From NCBI GenBank assembly GCA_016717855.1, contig JADKEV010000032.1, forward strand, positions 1 through 64,000: a DNA stretch of 64,000 nucleotides, in the 5' to 3' direction. Below are positions 53,959 through 62,692 of the stretch, piece after piece (positions within the stretch are counted from its first letter, which is position 1; the number at the start of each line of letters is the position of its first letter). The DNA comes from Betaproteobacteria bacterium. GTDB lineage: Bacteria; Pseudomonadota; Gammaproteobacteria; Burkholderiales; Casimicrobiaceae. Made by a program: the position numbers and the translations under genes. Below the pieces are notes generated by a model that saw only the letters and a list, made by a program, of their open reading frames with translations, was not told the origin of the DNA and did no database searches.

Positions 53959-54912
53959 TCAATGCTTCAACAGACTCGGCATCGACTCGCCAAACGACGT
54001 TCGCCCCCCGAACTCTCTTTGCAGCAGACACCCCATTCCATCGGCGACGGCGCAGAAATGCACGATGGCCTGGGCAACATGGGCGCTCACGAATGGCGCC
54101 GCGGATATGTGCGCCTCGCCGAAGATGCTCCCGTTCCGAAAAGTGAAACGCATCAGCGTCTCTCGGGCGTTGAACTCGTTCAGCCGCGCGAGCACGCCAT
54201 CGGGTTCCTCCACGTTGCGCAGTATCGGCGAGAAGATGCGAACCTGTGGCGGATTGTCGAGCAGTCGGACAAAGGCCAGAGCGCTCCCGGACCGAATCCC
54301 GACGTCGCCGTCGTCATCGAAATCGAGATTGCCGATACCCGTCGTCTCCGCGAGCGTGGCCAGCAACAGCTGCGACAAGTCCTGCTGGTTATCGGCTTGC
54401 GACCCGGACCGGGCAAGCTTCAATCCCAGTTCAGGCAGCGCAATCGGCTCCCCGTCCGCGTCAAAGGCCTTGTACTCCAGGAATCCCGGATGTGGCACAC
54501 GCAGCACGTCGGTGAGGGTACGTACCGTCAGATTCGCGATCGCTTCGAACGATACCGGCACTGGGAAGTCAGTGAAGAAATTCGGCGATCCATCCGGATC
54601 GTCCTGCGGTGTCGAGTCGTCCGGCGACCTGGTTGGCGCATGCCAGCCGGCTTCGATCATTGTGGACACTTGCCCTTCATCGAGTCGCTCCGGCTCATCC
54701 AGATAGTCGTTGCTTACCGTTTCCGCCCGCATTCCGAACGACCCCTGTGCGGCGAACTGGACGAATCGTTCAGAGCGCTTCACCGACAGGACCAGGAACT
54801 GGTCTTCCTCCAGATTCCCCAGTGCAACAGCCAGCTTCGATTGGAAAGGTGGCCACGCCACGGAGACATGGCTCGGTTGGGCGAGTTGGTTTGCTTCCAG
54901 ATTACTCTTCAT
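53959..54912 (-). CDS. YbjN/T3SS-chaperone-like (TY-Chap-type) protein
   Basis: A 317-residue acidic, soluble protein. The pattern of two to three alpha/beta chaperone-like units resembles the TY-Chap/YbjN group: DQFLVLSVKRSERFVQFAAQG near the start, DVGIRSGSALAFVRLLDNPPQVRIFSPIL and LNEFNARETLMRFTFRNGSIFGEAHISA near the end, read in parts. Such domains occur in bacterial conflict loci, where they are thought to bind peptides or effectors. No effector or secretion gene is adjacent. There is no signal peptide. The assignment is from overall pattern and not from a catalytic motif. Confidence 0.5.
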   Translation of the reverse strand: MKSNLEANQLAQPSHVSVAWPPFQSKLAVALGNLEEDQFLVLSVKRSERFVQFAAQGSFGMRAETVSNDYLDEPERLDEGQVSTMIEAGWHAPTRSPDDSTPQDDPDGSPNFFTDFPVPVSFEAIANLTVRTLTDVLRVPHPGFLEYKAFDADGEPIALPELGLKLARSGSQADNQQDLSQLLLATLAETTGIGNLDFDDDGDVGIRSGSALAFVRLLDNPPQVRIFSPILRNVEEPDGVLARLNEFNARETLMRFTFRNGSIFGEAHISAAPFVSAHVAQAIVHFCAVADGMGCLLQREFGGRTSFGESMPSLLKH

Positions 54913-55065
54913 CAGAATGCCTTTCGCGGGGTGAAGCCCAAGTCACCACGCCGGCACCGCGACCCCATGCAGGGCGCCCGCGCGCACCACGTTCAAATCG
55001 TCAGAAGGGGTGGCCCCAAGCTGGAGCCTGGCTGCCCAGGCTGGGAGCCGTTCGATTCTGGCGCT

Positions 55066-55225
55066 TTAGCTGTATTTGTCAGTCGCCCGCAAGTGGTCGG
55101 TAAATCGGCGACGCCGGCGCAACCAATGAAAAAACCCGCCGGCTGGAAGGCCAAAGCGGGTTATCAACTGCAGTCCGCTTTAGCTGTATTTTTAACGCGC
55201 CCGCAAGCTGTCTATCTCAAATCGG
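55066..55225. repeat. Imperfect direct repeats flanking a hairpin
   Basis: Two imperfect copies (about 55066-55110 and 55174-55225) share GCTTTAGCTGTATTT, then GCCCGCAAG, then AAATCGGCG. They flank the terminator-like hairpin at 55129-55162. No open frame of note is present. The gap 54913-55706 otherwise holds only the MITE-like copy below. Confidence 0.6.
55129..55162 (-). terminator. Rho-independent terminator (minus strand)
   Basis: Read on the minus strand: AACCCGC stem, a loop TTTGGCCTTCCAGCCG, GCGGGTT stem, then a run of T (AAAAAA on plus, 55129-55134). No minus-strand gene lies immediately upstream of it (to the right), so it could end a small untranslated RNA. It also lies about 220 bp upstream of the TY-Chap-like gene start. 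Confidence 0.5.
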
Positions 55226-55350
55226 CGCAGTTGAATTATGCGATTCTTGTGGTTTAGAGTCAAGGCGAATGGGCGATTCGTGATGATCAATCGGGGTCAG
55301 AGTCGAGTGGCGCTTACCTAAGGATTTCCAGGAAGGGCATCGCCACTGCC

Positions 55351-55557
55351 GTAGGATGGGTGGAGCGCAGCGATACCCATCATCGTCGTGTCGCACGGAA
55401 CCGTGCGGAAACCGTGGTCTGTTCCCCACAGTTGATGGGTGCACGCGAAAGTTCGTGCCCGAACCGGCAGATGGGTATCGCTACGCTCCACCCATCCTAC
55501 GTTTAGGGCCGGTGACGGTGCGACGATGATGGGTGTCGCTGCGCTCGACCCATCCTT
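55351..55557. repeat. MITE/BIME-like element, full copy 6, plus solo right end
   Basis: Left end 55351-55381, right end 55470-55500, and an extra degenerate right end at 55527-55557. The interior ends CGTGCCCGAACCGGCAG like the 15.5-kb copy. From 55560 to 55700 only the leader of the next gene is seen. Confidence 0.82.
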
Positions 55558-55706
55558 CCACCCGTTCAGACTAATACTCCGTTGGAATCACGTCCCCCGC
55601 TCAGACTCATACCCCATTGGACAGGGCTACAGCTTGACAAGCTCACGGGTAGCGGCCTACAGTCCTGCGGATTACCTGTTGACCTAATCTTGGCGAGGGA
55701 GGCCTG

Positions 55707-56435
55707 ATGATTGGTTTTGCCGCAGTTCGTATGCAAAATGTGCGGGCGCTGGGCCTTGGAATTGTTCTTGCCTTCGTCGCCGGCACCTCATTCCCCGCCG
55801 CCGCCGCCGTTCTGGCGTACTGGGATCCTGCCGGGACTGTCGACAGCACGAATCCGCTGCCGCCGACGAGCGTGTCTCCGGGCATCTCTGCCGGCAATCT
55901 TTCAGGCGGGCCGGGTCTGACGTCGCCGGGACTGTTCGCAAATGCCTACGAGTTCGACAACTGGTCCAGCGGCGCCTTTGACGCGAATGACTATCTAGCG
56001 TTTTCGACAACCGGCACCAATGTGACGTATCAATCCGTGGCGTTCTCGCTCTACAACAACTTCGACGGAACCGGAAACTGGGAGATCCGCTCTAGCGTCG
56101 ACGGCTTCGCCTCTGCCCTCGATTCCGGCGCGTTCTCGGGGATATTCGCCGGCGGACTGCTGATAACCGCGAACGTTGGCGCGCTCGGCATCCAGAGTGG
56201 CACGGTTCAGTTTCGCATCTATACGTTCAACAACGCAGGCGCAACGAACCCGCTGCAAAGGGGAATCCGCGGCACCGGGGGCTCCGGACAAGGTCTGACC
56301 GTGAACGGCGTTGCCGTCGTTGGCCCTCGCGCCGCAGCACAAGGCGTTCCAGCGCTCGGCCGCGAAAGCCTGGCATTGCTGATTTTGCTCATCGGTGTCG
56401 GCGTCTTTCTGTCCACCCGGCGCGGAATGCGCTGA
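55707..56435 (+). CDS. Secreted protein with IPTL-CTERM-type sorting end
   Basis: A 242-residue exported protein. Signal peptide to about residue 34 (GIVLAFVAGTSFPAAAA), a beta-rich middle of Gly/Ser/Asn/Thr character, and a C-terminal tripartite tag. The tag is VPALGRESLALLILLIGVGVFL split as motif, hydrophobic helix and basic STRRGMR end. This fits an IPTL/PEP-CTERM-like sorting signal with VPALG in place of IPTLS. Such proteins are processed by an exosortase-like enzyme that must be encoded elsewhere. The ATG at 55707 has GAGGGAGG about 5 nt upstream. Function unknown. Confidence 0.75.
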   Translation: MIGFAAVRMQNVRALGLGIVLAFVAGTSFPAAAAVLAYWDPAGTVDSTNPLPPTSVSPGISAGNLSGGPGLTSPGLFANAYEFDNWSSGAFDANDYLAFSTTGTNVTYQSVAFSLYNNFDGTGNWEIRSSVDGFASALDSGAFSGIFAGGLLITANVGALGIQSGTVQFRIYTFNNAGATNPLQRGIRGTGGSGQGLTVNGVAVVGPRAAAQGVPALGRESLALLILLIGVGVFLSTRRGMR

Positions 56436-56451
56436 AGCAGGAAGGACTATG

Positions 56452-56514
56452 GGGTCAGAGTTGGCAGTCTTGCAGAGCAGCGCAAAAGAAGAATGCCGAC
56501 TCTGACTCCGAATT
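56452..56514. repeat. Palindromic GGGGTCAGAGT-type repeat
   Basis: GGGGTCAGAGTTGGCA at 56452 on and GCCGACTCTGACTCCG near 56495-56511 form an imperfect inverted repeat with a loop of about 28 bases. A half copy GGGGTCAGAGTCGAG lies near 55294, and GGGGTCTGACCCC near 7884. It falls between convergent genes and may act as a terminator. Confidence 0.55.
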
Positions 56515-56551
56515 GTGCCTCCTGATCAACCCAACCCGGAACTGAAAACCC

Positions 56552-56887
56552 TCACGCGATCGCCAGCTTGAGATGCCCCACCGGTTCCGCGGTAGCCTTC
56601 ACCTTGATTTCGATGTCATAGCCCAGCCGATTCAAGCAGTCCATCAGCTTGCGCTCGGACAAGTTGGTGAAGTCGCCGCGCATCATGTCCGACACTTTGG
56701 GCTGCGTGATCCCCATGCGCTTTGCCGCTTGTTGTTGAGTCAGTTCGAGGCGGCGCATGGCCTTTCGAATCTCGACGACCAGGCCCGTCTTGATCTTGAG
56801 GCGTTCCGCGTCAGGTAAGCCAAGATCGGCATACACATTGCCGGAACTGCGTTGCACCTGAATCCCATCAACTCTGCGTGTCTTCAT
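56552..56887 (-). CDS. XRE-family antitoxin (HigA-like)
   Basis: A 111-residue protein with a helix-turn-helix of the XRE family in its middle (LTQQQAAKRMGITQPKVSDMMRG) and LSERKLMDCLNRLGYDIEIKV behind it, the pattern of HigA2/type II antitoxins. It overlaps the upstream toxin gene by 20 bases (56868-56887), with the toxin coming first as in HigBA systems. It should repress its own operon. Confidence 0.86.
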   Translation of the reverse strand: MKTRRVDGIQVQRSSGNVYADLGLPDAERLKIKTGLVVEIRKAMRRLELTQQQAAKRMGITQPKVSDMMRGDFTNLSERKLMDCLNRLGYDIEIKVKATAEPVGHLKLAIA

Positions 56888-57245
56888 TTCTTACCCTCTT
56901 GGCGAACGCCTCGGCAATTTTCAGCCGGGCGCAAATGATGTCCATGTCCTTTTTCGGTGTGGCGATGCCGCGCTTGCTCTTCTTCTGGAAGCAGTGCAGG
57001 ACGAAAACCGCTTCCTCGAACCTCACCGTATACACCGCACGGTACGTCCCATCAGCATCATTCTCGATGACCTCAAGAACTCCTGCACTGCCAAAACCTC
57101 TGAGCACCTTTGCCGCGTCATGTTGATCGCCAGCCTGGGCCAGCGAAAGCGCGTAGCCGAAAAACTGCCGAACGTCAGCCGGCAACGCCATCAGGTCGCG
57201 GTGACTGCTCCCGATCCACTCGAGAGGCCTTTCTTCAGCGGCCAT
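56868..57245 (-). CDS. RelE/HigB-type toxin (phage Gp49-like)
   Basis: A 125-residue protein of the RelE/HigB (Gp49-like) family: EWIGSSHRDLMALPADVRQFFGYAL at the N-terminus, and YRAVYTVRFEEAVFVLHCFQKKSKRGIATPKKDM, the hallmark segment read in parts. It should cleave mRNA at the ribosome. The ATG at 57245 is preferred; a start at 57293 adds a Cys-rich extension not seen in relatives. It is upstream of and overlaps its antitoxin. The 197-bp gap up to the helicase gene shows nothing recognisable. Confidence 0.86.
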   Translation of the reverse strand: MAAEERPLEWIGSSHRDLMALPADVRQFFGYALSLAQAGDQHDAAKVLRGFGSAGVLEVIENDADGTYRAVYTVRFEEAVFVLHCFQKKSKRGIATPKKDMDIICARLKIAEAFAKRVRNEDTQS

Positions 57246-57489
57246 ACGACGATTATACATGAACAGGTATATTGGGCAATTCCTGCAAGGCAAGAGAGAT
57301 TCGCGTGGCGAGCCTTGGTCACCTTATTGCACTGACTGGCGTGTCGCGGTCAGTTTGAACTATGCGCGCAGCCCGGCGTTCGCAGCCACTACTGGATCGG
57401 GTGGCATTCGACCAGCCTCCCAAACGAAACCGGTGTCAAGCCCGCATTGACTCCTGAATCGACGCGCCTCTGACGGACATCGGTCCCTC

Positions 57490-59142
57490 TCAGCCTGTGC
57501 CCAAGCTCGTCCGCTCACTCCATCCCCAGCAGCACCCCGCCGCCTTCTCCGACAACACCAGCACCAGCTTCATGCTCGCCCGCGTCGCGCCGACGAAGAG
57601 TTTGCGCACGGTCTTCTCGTCGAGCGCATCGAAGTCGATCTCGGCCAGCACCACGGCCGGCGCCGACTGGCCCTTGAACCGATAGACCGACTCCGCCACC
57701 ACGTCGCCATCGGAGTAGACCGGGCGACCTGCCCCATCGTAGTCGCCGGTGAAGGTGCGCAGCGTATGCGTGCCGAGCTGGTTGAATCCGAGCAGGCGCG
57801 AACCCTCGCGTCCGCGGAAACTCAGCAGCGCCACTTCGTCCTTGCCGAAACCGGCGGCATAGCACTTGCCGATGCCGTCCTTCACTCTCTGGATCAGGCC
57901 CGCGTGATCGGCATAGGTCAGGAACTCGACGTCGGAACCATCGATCGGCGATGCGGCCTCGATTTCCATCCCGGCGGGGAGCAGCATCTGCAGCAGCCGG
58001 ACCACCTTGTGCGGGCTGCGATAGTTGACGTTTGCCCGCATGCCCACCCAGCCCGGGAGTTCGACGGCGGGGTGATCGTAGAGATTCTGCATCGGGTCTT
58101 CGAGCCAGAGGATCCGGGCATCGGGCAAGGCGTGCCGCAGGACGATGTCGCGCCACTCGGGATGGAAGTCCTGCCCTTCATCCACGATGAGCGTATCGAA
58201 GACGAAGTCCGGCGGCAGCGGCAACGCGGCCGCCCGCGCGACCAGGTCCGGAAACGCGGACGGCCCCGAGAACACCGGAACCTCGCCCGCGCTGCGCACC
58301 AGCCGATCGCAGAGCATGTGAAACGTGCAGACCAATCCGCCCGCCGGCACGATGGCCGCGAAGTGATCGGCGAGCGGCCGGTTGAAGCAGACGTAGAGCG
58401 GCCGCTTGCCGGCGTCGATCGTGGCGCGGTACTCGGCCAGCGCCAGTTGCGTCTTGCCCGACCCGGCGGTGCCGGTGACCCGGAGCCGATGCGGCTGCAT
58501 GTCCAGCCGCCGCGCCCAGTACGCCAGCCCGCCGGACACGCGGGTCACCAGCGCGCGTGCCCGTCCGACGAGCGCGCTGACATCCGGCTCCAGCTTGATC
58601 ACATCGCGCAGAAAGCAATGGACACTCTCGGCCGCCGGCAAGTCGTCACCAGGCGGGAGGATCTTCCGGATGATGTCCGTGAATTGCTCCCGGCGCCGGG
58701 CGTCGACGATGCGTTCCGGTTCCAGGCCTGCCGTCGAGGCGTTGCGCACCGTGTGGTCGGGGCAATAGAGCAGATGCTCGATCGCCGCCGGGCCATTCAG
58801 ATACCGGACGAGCTTCGCCCGCAGCCCGTCGACCGAGCGGCTCATCTGCACCACCACCGACTTGGTCTTGTCGGAGTACTGCTTCTGCAAGCCCTCCGGC
58901 GTCTCCGTCAGCGGCCCGCGCTTCTGTTCGATCAGCAGCAAGTGCCCGGAGCGGTTGACCACGACGAAGTCGATCTCGCCGTAGATCGCATGCTCGCCCT
59001 GGATACGCGTCCAGTGGATGCCGTGGTAGACGGTGTAGTCGTCGGGCAGGTCGCGCGCTAGCAGGGCTAGCGTCTCCAGCTCGTCGGTGGCGGCGTAGGT
59101 CTGCTGCATGGTTTCCCAGCCGTCGGGGATTATGCGGGCCAT
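57490..59142 (-). CDS. NERD-nuclease / superfamily I helicase-like protein
   Basis: A 550-residue protein. The N-terminal NERD/PD-(D/E)XK-like domain has GEIDFVVVNRSG and LLLIEQKRG, supplying Asp and the E-x-K pair. The ATPase domain has Walker A GTAGSGKTQLAL, Walker B TLIVDEGQDFHPEW, and later UvrD-type motifs including VVLAEIDFD and LFVGATRASMKLVLVLS. It may act on foreign or damaged DNA. The ATG at 59142 puts the conserved fold at the start. It lies among toxin-antitoxin and nuclease remnants, as expected for a defence gene, but no defined system could be matched. Confidence 0.8.
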   Translation of the reverse strand: MARIIPDGWETMQQTYAATDELETLALLARDLPDDYTVYHGIHWTRIQGEHAIYGEIDFVVVNRSGHLLLIEQKRGPLTETPEGLQKQYSDKTKSVVVQMSRSVDGLRAKLVRYLNGPAAIEHLLYCPDHTVRNASTAGLEPERIVDARRREQFTDIIRKILPPGDDLPAAESVHCFLRDVIKLEPDVSALVGRARALVTRVSGGLAYWARRLDMQPHRLRVTGTAGSGKTQLALAEYRATIDAGKRPLYVCFNRPLADHFAAIVPAGGLVCTFHMLCDRLVRSAGEVPVFSGPSAFPDLVARAAALPLPPDFVFDTLIVDEGQDFHPEWRDIVLRHALPDARILWLEDPMQNLYDHPAVELPGWVGMRANVNYRSPHKVVRLLQMLLPAGMEIEAASPIDGSDVEFLTYADHAGLIQRVKDGIGKCYAAGFGKDEVALLSFRGREGSRLLGFNQLGTHTLRTFTGDYDGAGRPVYSDGDVVAESVYRFKGQSAPAVVLAEIDFDALDEKTVRKLFVGATRASMKLVLVLSEKAAGCCWGWSERTSLGTG

Positions 59143-59218
59143 GAATGTCCTTGCGCTGGCAACCGGGTGGGTGACGATTCGGCTCCGCTGCGGCTTCGTC
59201 TCGGGGCCACATCTACCG

Positions 59219-59547
59219 TCACGCGGTGCGTCGCTTCCCTTGACGCGGGGCGCGCTTGGCTGCGCTCACTGGCGACTTGGCGGCCCGCTCCGTGAGTCGG
59301 CCCGTCACGTACTTGTGCAGGACGCTCGCGATCAGCGTCTGATAGGGCATGCCCTCCTCCATCGCCTTGACCTGGATATCGTTGAGATCGCCCGAGGACA
59401 GCCGGATGTTGACGCGCCGATCCTTGATCGCCGTGGCTCGCGCAGCTTCCCTGAGCTTCTCGAGTTCGGCCTTTGTTGCAACGGACTTGAGCTTCCCTTC
59501 TCGTACGCATCGAGAATTCCGGACTCGTAGTTGTCAATCTTCGGCAT
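59219..59547 (-). pseudogene. CopG/BrnA-like antitoxin with frameshift
   Basis: From the ATG at 59547 the protein begins MPKIDNYESGILDAYEKG, then the frame is lost near 59491 where GGGAAGC would need one more A. In the corrected frame it continues KLKSVATKAELEKLREAAR and RRVNIRLSSGDLNDIQVKAM and YQTLIASVLHKYVTGRL, a ribbon-helix-helix antitoxin, to TGA at 59219. This family is usually paired with BrnT toxins. With only a one-base fault, a sequence error is possible. Confidence 0.65.
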
Positions 59548-60889
59548 CTTGTTCACCTCGTTTCAGGTAATCGCGCGTGGCCTTGCGGCTGGGGTTCGTC
59601 CCGATTCCAATTTCTACTATGTTGCGGATATAGCCGAATTCCTTGACGCTTCGTCGGACACAGTATTCGCACGGCTCACTGCCAACAGCGCCTTCCCCGT
59701 CGAACCCTCCCAGCGCGACGCCTGGCTGACTCAAATAGACATACTGAAGAACGCGCTCGCAAATGTGAAGGGAACGCTGTTCTTTGAATTCAGCGTCCCT
59801 CGTATTGGGAGCCGGATTGACAACGTAGTAATCTCAGGCTCCACAATTTTTGTGATTGAGTTCAAGGTCGGAGAGAGTAGTTTTCACCGCGGAGATATGA
59901 ACCAAGCGTGGGACTACGCGCTTGACCTAAAGAACTTCCACAAAGAAAGTCACAAAGCATCAATAGTTCCGATTCTGGTGGCGACAGCGGCGCCCCATCA
60001 GTCAGCTCTACAGCTCAAAGAGCCCCACCCTGACGGAGTTTTCCCACCAATCCCGTGCAATTCTGACGAGTTGGGAGCGCGAATTCTGGAGCACCTCGCC
60101 CAACCCATCGATGCGTGTTTGGATGCGACAATCTGGGGAGATTCGCCGTATCGGCCTACGCCAACGATCATTGAGGCCGCGCAGGCTCTCTACGCTAGAC
60201 ACTCGGTCAAAGCAATATCGCGACACGACGCCGGCGCGCGAAATCTCGCCGTAACCTCAAGTCGTATCGAAGTACTGATTGAAGAAGCGCGCCGAGAAAA
60301 ACTGAAAGCAATCATCTTTGTAACCGGAGTTCCCGGCGCCGGAAAAACCCTGGTCGGCTTAAATGTCGCCACGAAGAAGCGTGATGTTGATCAGCCTACG
60401 CACGCCGTATTCTTGTCTGGAAATGGCCCATTGGTCGAAGTGCTTCGCGAGGCTCTCACACGAGACGAGGTCTCTCGTCTGCGCAAAGTCCTCGATATGA
60501 CACCGCAAAGGCGAGGTCAAGCAAAGGTAAAGGCCTTTATTCAGGGACGTGCATCACTTTTTCGTGACGCGGGGTTGCAGGAGGTCGCCGCACCGAGCGA
60601 CCATGTGGTCATATCGCTGCACGATGAGGCGCAGAGAGCATGGAATCGCGAGATGACCGCAGATTTCATGCGCCGAAAGAAGAAGCGACCAGGATTCACG
60701 CAGGTCAGAACCCGGTTTCTGATTTCCTACATGGATCGGCATGGTGACTGGGCTGTTGTAATTTGCCTTGTTGGCGGTGGTCAGGAGATCAATCGCGGTG
60801 AAGCGGGAATTACGGCTTGGCTTGAGGCAGTTGAAAGGTCATTTCCATGGTGGCACGTTTTACATTTCTCCCATGCTCACCGACAGTGA
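59531..60889 (+). pseudogene. DUF2075 ATPase/nuclease, N-terminal fragment
   Basis: Open to 60889 from a weak TTG at 59531. The family-like part begins only at FYYVADIAEFLDASSD (about 59613). Before that the sequence is antisense to the BrnT/CopG remnants, so the native start is probably lost. It contains a PD-(D/E)XK-like nuclease patch (IDNVVISGSTIFVIEFKVG), Walker A VTGVPGAGKTLVGL, and ISLHDEAQRAWNRE (Walker B-like DEAQR). Near 60857 an extra T in TTTT breaks WHV from YISPMLTDSEYAAG. It is the first part of a decayed COG3410 gene. Confidence 0.75.
59534..59592 (-). pseudogene. BrnT-like toxin remnant (C-terminal end only)
   Basis: Just upstream of and overlapping the antitoxin start, a minus-strand frame reads RKATRDYLKRGEQDAED and stops. 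It resembles the C-terminal ARKAT-type end of BrnT toxins that normally overlaps this antitoxin's start. The rest of the toxin is missing: sequence further right belongs to the DUF2075 remnant on the other strand. The identification rests on a short match and on the usual gene order. Confidence 0.4.
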
Positions 60890-61118
60890 GTACGCTGCTG
60901 GCCATGCGCTCGATTCGCTAGTCGGCCGGAGCAAGGTGGTGCGCGATGAGTGCCTCCATCTCGCCGTATCGATGCGGTCATTCCGAGCCGAACACGTCTC
61001 TTCTCTTGTCAAGGCAGTACTGGATTGCGAGAAAGACAAGGCTAGCGTGAGTCCGACGACACCAGATCGAGTTTCTATTTGGAAGACGCCGCGACAGAAT
61101 TTCAAGTTCAGGGTCTAG
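60858..61118 (+). pseudogene. DUF2075 gene, middle fragment
   Basis: A second frame carries YISPMLTDSEYAAGHALDSLVG and SFRAEHVSSLVKAVLD, which continues the DUF2075 order. After DCEKDKA it runs into nonsense and stops. In intact relatives about 70-100 residues lie between this point and the LEDAATEF segment, so an internal deletion has occurred near 61035-61060 together with a frame change. Confidence 0.65.
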
Positions 61119-61501
61119 AGCTCGATTGGGTCTGCATGACATGGGATGCAGATCTTCGCTTCGACAAGTCCAATTGGATGTACCACTCGTTCATAGGAAG
61201 TAAGTGGACAACCGTTCGCAAAGCCGACCGCAAGGAGTACCTCCGCAATGCATACCGCGTCTTGCTCACGCGCGCGCGCCAAGGCATGGTCATTTTCGTG
61301 CCAAACGGCGATGGTCAGGACGCGACACGTTCGCCCGACTTCTTACGATTCCACGTTCCAGTACCTGGAAGCCATCGGTATCCCAGTGCTCAATTCCTAG
61401 TCACATTGTTTCGCATGCACATTCGAGTTGTGCCTGAACGTCCTGAGCAAAACCAACTCTGCGCAATCATGCGAAACCACTATCCAAAGACCGCCAGGTA
61501 G
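61079..61501 (+). pseudogene. DUF2075 gene, C-terminal fragment
   Basis: Third frame with the very conserved end of the family: TEFQVQGLELDWVCMTWDADLRF and NAYRVLLTRARQGMVIFVPNGD, read in parts. At about 61343 an extra T shifts the frame again: the natural end FYDSTFQYLEAIGIP would stop at TAG 61398-61400, while the shifted frame runs on to 61501. Three frame breaks, one internal deletion and a lost start mark this as a pseudogene. Confidence 0.7.
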
Positions 61502-62586
61502 GCTGGGGAGACTGGTTCCGTGACCTTCGACTCCACCCAGGCAATGCCACCGCTCGTAACAGCCTGCCCATACGCCCAGCTCGCCACACTGAGGATGCCG
61601 GCCTCGTCGCCAACGAATCCGGCCTCGCCGAAATTCCCGGCGATCTCGGCCCCGTACTTTTCATTGCGCCGCACCCAATTGTCCAAATGAATCCTCGCGG
61701 CGAGCATGTCCGACTTGAAGCTGTTGCATCCGGTATGTGCCAACACGAAGTTGTGCGCCAGATCCCTGGAAAATCTTGACCAGGGGATGAAGTGATCGAC
61801 ATGGCCGCCGGTGCGAATATCCCCATCGCAGTAGAAGCAGCGTCCCGACTGCAATTTCGCGAGGATTGGTAATACCGCCTGCAGCGAATTCCGCGAAGTG
61901 CCAAACATGAACCTTTCGAGGTCGTCGGTGGGTCCGACAATTTCGCGGTTGAAGTGTATCTGCCTGATATGACTGATCCAGCCATTGCGCGCTAGCTGTT
62001 GGATGAGGCTGTGAAATGTACGCAGGTTAAACATGACACCCGCCTTCAATACCAGCTTCCCGTGTGGCAAGGGATAGTCGTATAGAAAAGGAACCTGTCT
62101 GCCACCCAGCACCTGGAGGTGCTTGATCGGCATAGTGCGGACAGTTTCCGTAATCCTTTGAACCGCGCTGGGCCAATTCGGCAAGTTCTTGGCCTTCGAC
62201 AACGTGTTTGCGCCCGCCTCGCGCAGATTGAGGAGTTCGTTGATCGCACCTGCTTGGGCGCCATGATTCTGCTTCAGTACGTCGCACAACGTGCCGGCGA
62301 CACCCGACACATACTGAACAGTTTGCGGCCAATACAATTCAGCAAACTTTTCGCCGATCTTGGCCATCTCGAGGGGAAGTTCGTTGCCATTGTCTTCCCC
62401 GAGTTCCACCGCCAATTCGGCCAGCGCCATCAGGAGGGCGTACTTGTACGTGGCGGAAAAATTTCCGTCCTCGAACAGGCTTTGAATCCGCTGGAGGAAC
62501 TCGAGTTGCTGCTCGGCAGTGGGGCAGGCGCAGGTTCCATCATGTCGGCTGTTAGTCTGCCTTGCCTGGAATGATCCAACGGACAC
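61480..62586 (-). CDS. HNH endonuclease domain protein
   Basis: A 368-residue protein whose C-terminal third is an HNH nuclease: CFYCDGDIRTGGHVDHFIPWSRF, then HNFVLAHTGCNSFKSDM, with the Cys2-His pattern and the HVDHF catalytic core. The N-terminal part (LLMALAELAVELGEDNG, YWPQTVQYVSGV) matches a domain that commonly precedes such HNH cores in defence-associated nucleases. The GTG start at 62586 lies in the HIT remnant, and the real start may be further in. It is next to an AbiE-type pair and downstream of other defence genes. Confidence 0.78.
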   Translation of the reverse strand: MSVGSFQARQTNSRHDGTCACPTAEQQLEFLQRIQSLFEDGNFSATYKYALLMALAELAVELGEDNGNELPLEMAKIGEKFAELYWPQTVQYVSGVAGTLCDVLKQNHGAQAGAINELLNLREAGANTLSKAKNLPNWPSAVQRITETVRTMPIKHLQVLGGRQVPFLYDYPLPHGKLVLKAGVMFNLRTFHSLIQQLARNGWISHIRQIHFNREIVGPTDDLERFMFGTSRNSLQAVLPILAKLQSGRCFYCDGDIRTGGHVDHFIPWSRFSRDLAHNFVLAHTGCNSFKSDMLAARIHLDNWVRRNEKYGAEIAGNFGEAGFVGDEAGILSVASWAYGQAVTSGGIAWVESKVTEPVSPAYLAVFG

Positions 62587-62692
62587 CTCTGCTCGGGTTC
62601 AGCGAGTCGCCACTAAATCGCGGTCTCAGATCCATGCAAATGCGGCACCGTGTGCCCGGCGGCAGGTCCATCATTGACGCCGACGGTATAGC
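62552..62692 (-). pseudogene. HIT-family gene remnant
   Basis: Minus-strand pieces of a HIT protein in two frames: TVGVNDGPAAGHTVPHLH, then after a lost stretch GVRWIIPGKAD and a TAA at 62552. They align with the intact HIT gene at 37.8 kb (NIGVNDGAAAGQTVPHLH and GVRWIIPDKAD). The IHLIPR part of the triad is replaced, so it is inactive. It lies exactly between the AbiEii stop and the HNH gene start. Confidence 0.75.

Noticed and set aside
57294..57489. Possible third copy of the 90-bp mazEF flank
   Set aside because: Only short matches such as ACTATGCGCG are shared; too weak to call.
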